Part shown: one piece after another, positions 1 to 4,766 of the stretch
How the letters are laid out: each line of letters starts with the position of its first letter
How positions within the stretch are numbered: the first letter of the stretch is position 1
NCBI GenBank assembly: GCA_013314795.1
Contig: JABUEZ010000111.1
Location: 1 to 6,790 of the forward strand
Direction: 5' to 3'
Length of the DNA: 6,790 nucleotides
Source: Candidatus Profundicultor aquiphilus
GTDB lineage: Bacteria > Atribacterota > Atribacteria > Atribacterales > Caldatribacteriaceae
Program-made: the position numbers and the translations under genes
Notes under the pieces: model-generated
The model's database searches: none
Told to the model about the DNA's origin: nothing
The model's input: the letters and a program-made list of their open reading frames with translations, nothing else

Positions 1-101
1 ACCGGAGTATCGCTAAATACCGTTACCCGCCGGTAGTCACCCTTTTCTAACCGAACCACTTTTCCCTCGATGATATCAATGGCTGGAATGGGAAGGATCA
101 T
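1..101 (-). CDS. hisA: ProFAR isomerase HisA, N-terminal fragment
   Basis: The first 33 residues of phosphoribosylformimino-5-aminoimidazole carboxamide ribotide isomerase are visible; the gene runs off the left edge. HisA carries out the Amadori rearrangement of ProFAR to PRFAR, the substrate of the HisF-HisH synthase, in the cytoplasm. The translation begins MILPIPAIDIIEGKVVRL and continues with KGDYRRVTVFSDTP. This is the family's first beta strand with the catalytic Asp of the AID motif (residue 9), followed by the conserved VRL and the V-x-x-DTP segment. The ATG overlaps the hisH stop in an ATGA arrangement. The 20 bases upstream show no good Shine-Dalgarno sequence, so translation is probably coupled to hisH. 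HisF shares the same barrel fold, but its N-terminus normally reads like RIIPCLDV, so HisA is clearly the better match. Confidence 0.93.
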   Translation of the reverse strand, partial: MILPIPAIDIIEGKVVRLEKGDYRRVTVFSDTP

Positions 102-706
102 GAGGATAGACTTTTCACCCAGTTTTCCAAGAATTTCATTCCCCACCGGGCGCTCTTTTCGGGATGGAATTGAACTCCAAAAAGGTGGTCGACATTCACC
201 ATGGCTGGGATGACCACATTGTAGTTGCAGATTCCCACAATGCAGGATTCATCTTCGGGTACTGCATAAAAGGAATTGGCAAAATAGAAAAATCGCCCCT
301 GAGGAATGCCCTCGATTGTGGCGCTCTGTTTTTTAAAGTACACCCGGTTCCAGCCGATGTGGGGAATTTTGGACGTGGGTGGAAGTTTGCGGACTTCTCC
401 GGGAATGAAGGCCAACCCCTTTTTGCGAGGCGATTCCTGACTTCGTTCAAAGAAAAGCTGCAGTCCAAGGCAAATCCCCAGAATCGGTTTTCCTTCCACG
501 TGGGCTTCCCGAACTGCTTCCACGAGACCATTTTTTTCCATGTTTTCCATGGCTTCTCCAAAGGAACCCACGCCAGGTAAAACAATGGCCTCGGCTTTCT
601 GGAGAACTTCCCTATTCTGGGTTATTTCGACCTCTTTTCCCAATCTTTGCAGTGCTTTTGAAACACTGTGTAAGTTCCCAATGCCGTAATCGACAATCGC
701 GATCAT
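98..706 (-). CDS. hisH: Imidazole glycerol phosphate synthase, glutamine amidotransferase subunit HisH
   Basis: This class I glutaminase supplies ammonia to HisF, which makes imidazole glycerol phosphate and AICAR from PRFAR. At 202 residues it has the usual family length. Visible motifs are the N-terminal IVDYGIGN, the oxyanion-strand LPGVGSFGEAM (about residues 43-53), the nucleophile elbow GICLGLQLF with Cys79, the IPHIGWN segment at the HisF interface (about 115-121), and the His-Glu pair in GVQFHPEKS (His181, Glu183). The usual FVHSY-type stretch before the C-terminal lobe reads FANSF here. I chose ATG at 706 because an AGGAG lies 9 nt upstream; a GTG at 712 would sit only 3 nt from it. 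The stop overlaps hisA by 4 nt, and hisB ends 12 nt upstream, so co-transcription is expected. Confidence 0.95.
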   Translation of the reverse strand: MIAIVDYGIGNLHSVSKALQRLGKEVEITQNREVLQKAEAIVLPGVGSFGEAMENMEKNGLVEAVREAHVEGKPILGICLGLQLFFERSQESPRKKGLAFIPGEVRKLPPTSKIPHIGWNRVYFKKQSATIEGIPQGRFFYFANSFYAVPEDESCIVGICNYNVVIPAMVNVDHLFGVQFHPEKSARWGMKFLENWVKSLSS

Positions 707-718
707 CGTCACCCTCTC

Positions 719-1306
719 CTACAGAAGTCCTTTGGTCGAAGGGATGGTCTCCCCGGATATGGTTGTCGCTTCGCGTAAAGCCCGACCGGCTGCCTTGAAT
801 AACGATTCCAGGCAGTGGTGATTATTCTTACCCCACCATATTTTAGCATGAAGGGTGATTTTTGCGCTATAGGTAAAAGCCCTGAAGAATTCCTCTACCA
901 GTCCCACCTCGAATTCACCCACTCGTTCCCCCATCTCCGGGATATCGTAGAAGAAATAAGCCCGGCCACTGCAATCCAGAGATACCATGCTCAGCGCATC
1001 ATCCATGGGGATGAAGGCGGTGGCGAATCTCCTGATTCCTCTTTTGTCCTTCAGGCATTCAGCAAAGGCTTCGCCCAGAACGATTCCCACATCTTCAACG
1101 GTGTGGTGCGCATCGACGAGTTTCACATCACCGGAAGCTCGGAGATAAAGATCCCATCCGGCGTGGAAGGCCATGCTGGTAAGAAGGTGAGGGAAAAAGG
1201 GGACCTCCATTTCTATTTCCACTTTTCCCTCCCCATCGAGATTGAGAATAACCTCAATCTCGGTTTCTTTGGTTTTCCTCTGTTGGGATGCACGTCTTTG
1301 GTCCAA
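719..1306 (-). CDS. hisB: Imidazoleglycerol-phosphate dehydratase HisB
   Basis: HisB dehydrates imidazole glycerol phosphate to imidazole acetol phosphate, directly after the HisF-HisH step, in the cytoplasm. The 195-residue protein is the stand-alone dehydratase, with no fused phosphatase domain. Both duplicated metal-binding motifs are present: DAHHTVEDVG (His67, His68, Glu71) and GKNNHHCLESLFKA (His163, His164, Glu167). Also present are the N-terminal RKTKETEIEV, the GIRRFATAFIPMDDAL segment (about 90-105), the DCSGRAY strand, and the C-terminal PSTKGLL phosphate-loop signature. The usual FFDHML reads FFPHLL, keeping the His but losing the Asp. The start is TTG, chosen because AGGGG lies 9 nt upstream and the RKTKET motif begins about ten residues in. 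The gene follows the TPR gene by 26 nt and precedes hisH by 12 nt. Confidence 0.95.
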   Translation of the reverse strand: MDQRRASQQRKTKETEIEVILNLDGEGKVEIEMEVPFFPHLLTSMAFHAGWDLYLRASGDVKLVDAHHTVEDVGIVLGEAFAECLKDKRGIRRFATAFIPMDDALSMVSLDCSGRAYFFYDIPEMGERVGEFEVGLVEEFFRAFTYSAKITLHAKIWWGKNNHHCLESLFKAAGRALREATTISGETIPSTKGLL

Positions 1307-1325
1307 AATAAAACACCCCTTTTGG
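1303..1325 (-). promoter_or_regulatory. Small inverted repeat over the hisB ribosome-binding site and start
   Basis: On the minus strand CCAAAA (1325-1320) and TTTTGG (1308-1303) can pair into a 6-bp stem with an 11-nt loop. The second arm contains the TTG start of hisB and the first arm touches the A-run before the AGGGG ribosome-binding site. This could moderate hisB translation. The stem is short and A/U-rich in the middle, so chance is a real possibility. Confidence 0.25.
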
Positions 1326-1332
1326 TGGATTT

Positions 1333-2412
1333 TTAATCGGTGGGATGAGGAATGTCTTCAGACAGTTCTTCTAAGGCGGTGCTTGAAAGGATGATCCCTT
1401 TCCATTCCCAGCCGTATATGCCCTGATCAAGAACAAAATACAGGATATTGAAATTTGGATCGCCCCAGTTTTCCAGGCGCAACAGGAGTTCATCGTTTTT
1501 TTTCTGCAGGGTTTTTGCTACCTTGAGCTGTGGCGAAGACGTGAGGTACTGAGCGAGGTACTCTTTGGCTTTCTGGAATTCATCAATTTCAAACTCGCTG
1601 AAGTTTACCCCGGCCCAGAAATCCCCCCTTTTGGCTAATTGTTCCAGGGCTTTCAGATCCCTTTTTTCCAGAGCGCGCATCAGCTTCTGAGCCAGAGATT
1701 CCGGACTTTTCTCCACCGTTGACGGTTTCTCGGTGAGGTATTGAACACGGAGCTGTGCCCAGCGGCGGTAGAACTCATCCTGAGATTGCTGGACCACTTT
1801 CTGGTACTCGTTTGTCGCTTCAGTGAGTTTCTTCATCTTTTCGTAACAGAGGGCTATTTCCATCATGATGCGGGGTTTTTCCTCTTCTTCGATATAATTC
1901 AGCAGTTCCTGGTAGGCTTTGATTGCCTGAGGGTAGTCCCTGGTGTAGTTCTGGAATGCATAGGCAATGTCTTCCTGGGCCTGAACCCGGAGCTCATACG
2001 GGTCTTCGAAATCGCTGTCGGCAGGGTAGGTATCGATGAGGCGACGCAGGAGTTCGAGATAACGGTCGATATGGCCCCGCTCTTCTTCAAATTTGGCTAT
2101 CCAGTAGAGATAGAGGTAACTGGTGGGGTTTCCCGGAAATTTCTGGATATAGGTTTCCAGAGCCTGAATGGCTTTTTGGTCCTCTCCTTTTTCGTCATAA
2201 ATGCGGTAGAGGAGTTCGGTAACCCGGGCCAATTCTTCTTCGTCATTGCTCTGGAGTAGTGGTTCCAGGATAGCTATCGCTTCTTCGTTTTTCCCCTCCT
2301 CCAGGAGTAATTCTGCCCGGTCGATGGCCTCTAAAGCTACGGAGAGAGGAGTGAGCAAAAAAATCCAGAGTATGAATACCAAAAATGCACCGGTTATCCG
2401 TATTGGAATCAA
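1333..2412 (-). CDS. Exported or membrane-anchored tetratricopeptide-repeat protein of unknown role
   Basis: The product is 359 residues. From a TTG start it opens with a Sec-type signal or anchor: Arg5, a hydrophobic core at about residues 8-20 (AFLVFILWIFLL), and a plausible cleavage site after LSVA (26). Mature residues 28 to about 215 form helical TPR or TPR-like repeats. Examples are AELLLEEGKNEEAIAILEPL, a repeat ending AIQALETYIQKFPG, the segment QAIKAYQELL, and IALCYEKMKKLTEATNEYQK. The last 130 residues are not TPR and end in a strand-rich region (NFNILYFVLDQ, YGWEWKGIIL) that I do not recognise. TTG at 2412 is preferred over an ATG at 2448 because a perfect AAGGAGG sits 8 nt before it and the product then starts directly at the signal peptide. 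TPR proteins usually act as protein-binding scaffolds; the specific function is unknown. It lies 2 nt after the ureohydrolase-like gene and 26 nt before hisB. Confidence 0.85.
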   Translation of the reverse strand: MIPIRITGAFLVFILWIFLLTPLSVALEAIDRAELLLEEGKNEEAIAILEPLLQSNDEEELARVTELLYRIYDEKGEDQKAIQALETYIQKFPGNPTSYLYLYWIAKFEEERGHIDRYLELLRRLIDTYPADSDFEDPYELRVQAQEDIAYAFQNYTRDYPQAIKAYQELLNYIEEEEKPRIMMEIALCYEKMKKLTEATNEYQKVVQQSQDEFYRRWAQLRVQYLTEKPSTVEKSPESLAQKLMRALEKRDLKALEQLAKRGDFWAGVNFSEFEIDEFQKAKEYLAQYLTSSPQLKVAKTLQKKNDELLLRLENWGDPNFNILYFVLDQGIYGWEWKGIILSSTALEELSEDIPHPTD

Positions 2413-2414
2413 CC

Positions 2415-3275
2415 TTATTTCCTCCTTTGTCGGTAGCGCCTCTTCCATTGCGCATATTTAGCATACTTCGAATGGTGCAATCTATCAAGGTGTGCCGGTC
2501 CGAAACGGGCTAATTTTTGTGGAGCAAGGTACTGAAGAAGGGTTGCAATCTGAAAAGCAAGTTTTGGGAGGAAGTAAAAGTCACTCAGGTTCATTTCCAC
2601 AATATCCATGCCGATGAGATGCCGTTTTGGTTTCCGGAGGTGACGGCCGAGGAGCCGAAAAATTTCCTGCAGATCTAAAAAAGGGAGATGAAGGGGTGAA
2701 GAGAAACAGGCATACCGAGGCAACCCGAAGTCAAGATCCCAGGAGAGATAGTAGAATCCTTCTCCAAATCGATTCAGGGCTTCTCGGAGGGAGGAAAGAG
2801 GGTTTTGAAGCGGAGAGACAAAAAGGTGTTCTTCTTCGATCATTCCTCTTTCTAGAAGGTAGCGGAGGAAGTTTCCCCGGTGGAGGGTTTCCGGGTTTTC
2901 TTGATCGGGAAAAATATCCAGGTGGGTATCAAGGATGAGGAGAAAGAAAGCTTCCCGGGGAAACCGGGAAACAATGTACTGATACGCAAAAGCAGTGAAA
3001 GCGTGGTTTTCGGCCAGAAAAAGAAGAGGGTAAGAACGAGAGGGAAGCGACAATTCTCCTGTGGTTACCCTGGGACCCCAGGATATTTGCCGCACTTCCT
3101 GGATACCCAGATGATACTGCAAGGTCTTTGCGAGATGAATCAGGGTATGACTTGATAAAGCAGAAGGATTGGTGAATACCCCCAGCGTTTTCCAGTACGC
3201 GCTCGCGGTTTCATCATCCCCTTGCTTCTTTTGGTCTCTACCATTAATATTAACTATAGTTGAAAAAAGAGGCAA
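2415..3275 (-). CDS. Arginase/agmatinase-superfamily (ureohydrolase-like) protein, 5' end uncertain
   Basis: The open frame gives up to 286 residues. The binuclear-metal signature of the ureohydrolase fold can be followed along it: a His in LAENHAF (His91, place of the family GGDHS), LDTHLDIFPD (Asp116, His118, Asp120; family DAHxD), LHRGNFLR (His132; family HG), SWDLDFGLP (Asp180, Asp182; family SxDxD) and GMDIVEMN (Glu227, place of the guanidinium-binding Glu). All six expected metal ligands are therefore present, although surrounding residues diverge from typical arginases. The likely reaction is hydrolysis of a guanidino or formimino compound; the substrate cannot be assigned. The C-terminus is strongly basic (WKRRYRQRRK). 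The coordinates use the longest frame, beginning at TTG 3275. That start has no ribosome-binding site and coincides with the predicted -35 box, so the true start is probably further in. The best leader points to ATG 3217, which is in another frame. The gene appears to head the unit with the TPR gene and hisBHA. Confidence 0.72.
   Translation of the reverse strand: MPLFSTIVNINGRDQKKQGDDETASAYWKTLGVFTNPSALSSHTLIHLAKTLQYHLGIQEVRQISWGPRVTTGELSLPSRSYPLLFLAENHAFTAFAYQYIVSRFPREAFFLLILDTHLDIFPDQENPETLHRGNFLRYLLERGMIEEEHLFVSPLQNPLSSLREALNRFGEGFYYLSWDLDFGLPRYACFSSPLHLPFLDLQEIFRLLGRHLRKPKRHLIGMDIVEMNLSDFYFLPKLAFQIATLLQYLAPQKLARFGPAHLDRLHHSKYAKYAQWKRRYRQRRK
2421..2427 (-). promoter_or_regulatory. Shine-Dalgarno AAGGAGG that fixes the TPR gene start at TTG 2412
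   Basis: AAGGAGG reads from 2427 to 2421 on the minus strand, followed by an 8-nt spacer and TTG at 2412. It lies inside the last codons of the upstream ureohydrolase-like gene, whose TAA is at 2417-2415, so the two genes are probably translationally coupled. The alternative ATG at 2448 has no purine-rich sequence in front of it and would add 12 charged residues before the signal peptide. Confidence 0.8.
3140..3217 (-). other. Possible true start or 25-codon leader ORF of the ureohydrolase-like gene
   Basis: A tandem ATGATG at 3217-3212 is preceded by AGAAGCAAGGGG and lies about 23 nt from the predicted transcription start, the mirror image of the start of the divergent membrane-protein gene. 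Read from 3217 it gives a 25-residue basic-then-hydrophobic peptide (MMKPRARTGKRW, then YSPILLL) ending in TGA at 3142-3140. It is one base out of frame with the ureohydrolase-like domain. Three readings fit: a regulatory upstream ORF, an indel (genuine or from sequencing) that hides the true N-terminus, or coincidence. The downstream frame resumes as AYWKTLGVFTNP, so a single-base change near 3195-3205 would fuse the two. Confidence 0.3.
3222..3250 (+). promoter_or_regulatory. Predicted sigma-70-type promoter for the membrane-protein gene
   Basis: TTGCTT (3222-3227) and TAATAT (3245-3250) are separated by 17 bp, which predicts a transcript starting near 3257 and a leader of about 23 nt carrying AAGAGGCAAGGGG before the ATG at 3280. 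An alternative pair is TTGGTC (3231-3236) with TATAGT (3255-3260) at 18 bp spacing, which has a better -10 but leaves a very short leader. Confidence 0.5.
3247..3275 (-). promoter_or_regulatory. Predicted promoter for the ureohydrolase-TPR-his unit
   Basis: On the minus strand TTGCCT (3275-3270) and TAATAT (3252-3247) are separated by 17 bp. This is the mirror image of the divergent promoter, and the two -10 boxes share four bases. The predicted transcript starts near 3240, which lies downstream of the TTG at 3275, so that TTG would not be transcribed from this promoter. The overlap means two polymerases could not open both promoters at the same time. Confidence 0.5.
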
Positions 3276-3279
3276 GGGG

Positions 3280-3957
3280 ATGATGGTGATGTATTTCGAT
3301 TTTTGGCGTGAGTTGAGGGAAAGCGCCTGGTTTTTTTCTCATAATCCCGAGATTGTTCTGCCAGCCCTGCCTCCTGCTTTTCTCATGGCCCTGGCAAATC
3401 ATCTCGTATGGAGACGCAGCCTTTCCTGGATTACAGCTTTTTTCCAGTGGGGAGTAAGCGTTATTTTTGTGATGTTGGGCATTCTGTGCGGATTTCTGGC
3501 CCTGGGTTTTATTGTGGTGATGACCTGGGATGCGGAACATCGGGAGCGAGTCAATTTCAGCCGAGCCTGGCGGATTATGGCCCCCCGCTTTCTGGAAGTT
3601 TTTGTGGCTTCGCTCCTGGTAGGATTCCTGGTGAGCTTTTTCTCGGCATTTTTTGTGTTTCCAGGGTTACTTCTGGGATTCTTGCTCATGTTTGTGTTGC
3701 CTGCAGTGATTATAGAACGGGAAGACCCTTTTTCGGCCATTCGTCACAGTTTTCAGATGTCCTTTGAAAACCTGGGAGAGTGCTTCACGTTTCTCGTCAT
3801 TGTGCTCTTTTTTGGTGTGGTAGGATATCTGGTCTTCTGGCTTTTTGGGTTTGTTCCCCTGGGGGGAATTGTGGTGAATACCGTTATCGGGGGTGCAATT
3901 CTCGCCTACGTTTCGATTTTTCTCACCCGTTTTTACCTGGTTCTTTCCCGGTTTTAG
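3280..3957 (+). CDS. Polytopic inner-membrane protein, YciC/GPDPase-membrane-domain-like
   Basis: The product is 225 residues, very rich in Phe, Leu, Val and Gly, with about five or six membrane segments. These lie at about residues 26-44, 50-82, 103-127 and 128-146 (close pair), 168-190 and 194-218. Between segments lies LPAVIIEREDPFSAIRHSFQ (139-158), an arrangement (hydrophobic strand, acidic residue, amphipathic A-I-R-x-S-F helix) seen in YciC-like, DUF4013-like and glycerophosphodiester-phosphodiesterase membrane-domain families. No catalytic motif is visible, and the function is unknown. ATG codons at 3280, 3283 and 3289 are all in frame. AAGAGG 7 nt before the first and AGGGG 9 nt before the third make either possible; upstream extension to 3169 would run across the promoter and is rejected. 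The 3' end overlaps the convergent hydrolase gene by 35 bp. Confidence 0.82.
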   Translation: MMVMYFDFWRELRESAWFFSHNPEIVLPALPPAFLMALANHLVWRRSLSWITAFFQWGVSVIFVMLGILCGFLALGFIVVMTWDAEHRERVNFSRAWRIMAPRFLEVFVASLLVGFLVSFFSAFFVFPGLLLGFLLMFVLPAVIIEREDPFSAIRHSFQMSFENLGECFTFLVIVLFFGVVGYLVFWLFGFVPLGGIVVNTVIGGAILAYVSIFLTRFYLVLSRF

Positions 3958-4726
3958 CATCAAAGGGAAGATTCATGCCGTCGCTGGCAGCGAGGACCTT
4001 GATGCCGGTTTTTTGAGCAAGTTCCTCGGCCACCTTCCAGGGTTTGGCCTGGAGCATGGTCATTCCGAAGTGAGTGAGGACAGCTAATTCTGGGCGGATG
4101 GTTTCAATGAGCACTCGAGCATCTTCAGCGCTCAAATGGAAAAGCTGCATACTATTTTCTTTTTTGAGCCGCACTGTGTGGATGATGAGGATCCGGCTTC
4201 CCTGGTAGGCGTCGAAAAGTTCTTCCTGAAAAAGCGTGTCGGTGATAAGCGAAACGTACCCTTCTTCGAAAAGAAAGCGGAACCCATAGGTTTCCACGGG
4301 GTGGGTGTGGCGGAGGGGGGTTTCGAAGACGATATTGCCGATGTGGTACCGGCCGCCTTCCTGAAGGAAATGAATACCTTCCAGAGACTCACGGAGATAA
4401 CTGAAAAGGACCGGCTCTCCCTCCAGGGCATCGGCGGGGAGAAAGGCTATCCCTTTTTTCTTTGTTCCGCCCTGAGTCATGGCTTCCACCATGATATTGA
4501 GGTCGTTGGCGTGGTCGATGTGGCGATGCGAAAGGAGAACAGCCTGCAATGCGGTGGGATCGCAGGGTGGGCGGCTCGTCAGCGCTTTCACCAGAGCTCC
4601 TGGTCCGGGGTCGAGATGCAACGAAGTGCCACGGTAATGGATCCACAGCCCTCCGGAAGAGCGGAGTTGCTTTGAAACCACAAAACGTGCCCCTGCTGTC
4701 CCCAGAAATTTGATAAAGTTATCCAT
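3923..4726 (-). CDS. Metallo-beta-lactamase-fold hydrolase, RNase Z-like group
   Basis: The product is 267 residues with the zinc-site order of the metallo-beta-lactamase superfamily. There is an N-terminal strand IKFLGTAGARFVVSKQLRSSGG, LDPGPGAL (38-45), the HxHxDH motif SHRHIDHANDL (His67, His69, Asp71, His72), RHTHPVETYGFRF (His140/His142), the bridging Asp in SLITDT (Asp163), and a final His in LAVLTHFG (His219). HLSAEDARVLIETIRPELAVLTHFG resembles the RNase Z/phosphodiesterase-like (COG1234-type) branch rather than antibiotic beta-lactamases. The full set of metal ligands argues for an active hydrolase acting on a phosphodiester or related substrate, which I cannot name. The ATG at 4726 has no Shine-Dalgarno sequence but lies 8 nt after a -10-like TATAGT, so the mRNA is predicted to be leaderless. 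It is divergent from the THEP1 gene and overlaps the membrane-protein gene at its 3' end. Confidence 0.88.
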   Translation of the reverse strand: MDNFIKFLGTAGARFVVSKQLRSSGGLWIHYRGTSLHLDPGPGALVKALTSRPPCDPTALQAVLLSHRHIDHANDLNIMVEAMTQGGTKKKGIAFLPADALEGEPVLFSYLRESLEGIHFLQEGGRYHIGNIVFETPLRHTHPVETYGFRFLFEEGYVSLITDTLFQEELFDAYQGSRILIIHTVRLKKENSMQLFHLSAEDARVLIETIRPELAVLTHFGMTMLQAKPWKVAEELAQKTGIKVLAASDGMNLPFDAKTGKEPGKNG

Positions 4727-4739
4727 TTGCAGGTACTAT
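4710..4739 (+). promoter_or_regulatory. Predicted promoter of the THEP1 NTPase gene
   Basis: TTGATA (4710-4715) and TACTAT (4734-4739) are separated by 18 bp; transcription would start near 4746, just before the ribosome-binding site GGAGGTGA. The -10 box lies on almost the same bases as the -10 box of the divergent hydrolase promoter, and its -35 lies inside the first codons of that gene. Confidence 0.5.
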
Positions 4740-4764
4740 ATCTTTGGGGAGGTGAGTTTGTAAA
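4735..4764 (-). promoter_or_regulatory. Predicted promoter of the metallo-hydrolase gene (leaderless)
   Basis: On the minus strand TTTACA (4764-4759) and TATAGT (4740-4735) match the sigma-70 consensus at five of six positions each, with 18 bp between them. Only eight bases separate the -10 box from the ATG at 4726, which places the transcription start at or within about two bases of the start codon. The region upstream of the ATG has no purine-rich ribosome-binding site, consistent with leaderless translation. Confidence 0.6.
4748..4755 (+). promoter_or_regulatory. Ribosome-binding site GGAGGTGA of the THEP1 gene
   Basis: An eight-base perfect anti-Shine-Dalgarno match (GGAGGTGA) precedes GTG 4767 by 11 nt. 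The spacing is longer than usual, but an in-frame TAA at 4761-4763 excludes any earlier start, and the next in-frame GTG (4779) would cut into the nucleotide-binding domain. Confidence 0.7.
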
Positions 4765-4766
4765 GA

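Larger units (their letters stand above)
3212..3285. repeat. 74-bp dyad: mirrored divergent leader and promoter
   Basis: The arms 3212-3232 and 3265-3285 are inverted copies with 20 of 21 positions matching; the only mismatch is 3226/3271. They include the 14-mer GCAAGGGGATGATG on each strand, and therefore the Shine-Dalgarno region and the tandem ATGATG of both divergent genes. The centre of symmetry (between 3248 and 3249) is also the centre of the perfect palindrome TTAATATTAA at 3244-3253. A second perfect palindrome, AACTATAGTT, overlaps it at 3252-3261. The similarity between the two genes stops after the second codon. Confidence 0.85.

Noticed and set aside
164..580. Plus-strand open frame of 138 codons opposite hisH
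   Set aside because: It is a shadow of hisH: no ribosome-binding site and no family resemblance, while the minus frame carries all HisH motifs.
815..1336. Plus-strand open frame of 173 codons opposite hisB
   Set aside because: It is antisense to a well-conserved hisB and its translation resembles no family I know.
1741..2259. Plus-strand open frame of 172 codons opposite the TPR gene, hydrophobic in places
   Set aside because: The hydrophobic stretches are the antisense of Glu/Lys-rich TPR helices; there is no start signal.
2413..2448. ATG 2448 as start of the TPR protein
   Set aside because: It would overlap the upstream gene by 34 nt, has no ribosome-binding site and would bury the signal peptide behind 12 polar residues; TTG 2412 has a perfect Shine-Dalgarno sequence.
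3169..3279. N-terminal extension of the membrane protein to 3169
   Set aside because: It would place coding sequence across both predicted promoters; ATG 3280 has a good leader and ribosome-binding site.
3981..3993. Hairpin TCGCTGGCAGCGA shortly after the membrane-protein stop
   Set aside because: The stem is only 5 bp and no T-run follows, so it is not a convincing terminator; it lies in conserved hydrolase coding sequence.
4136..4675. Plus-strand open frame of 179 codons opposite the metallo-hydrolase
   Set aside because: It is a shadow of the minus-strand gene, which has the HxHxDH motif and the other zinc ligands.
4712..4723. Inverted repeat GATAA-AG-TTATC near the hydrolase start as an operator
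   Set aside because: It is short and falls in codons 2-5 of the hydrolase gene; chance cannot be excluded.
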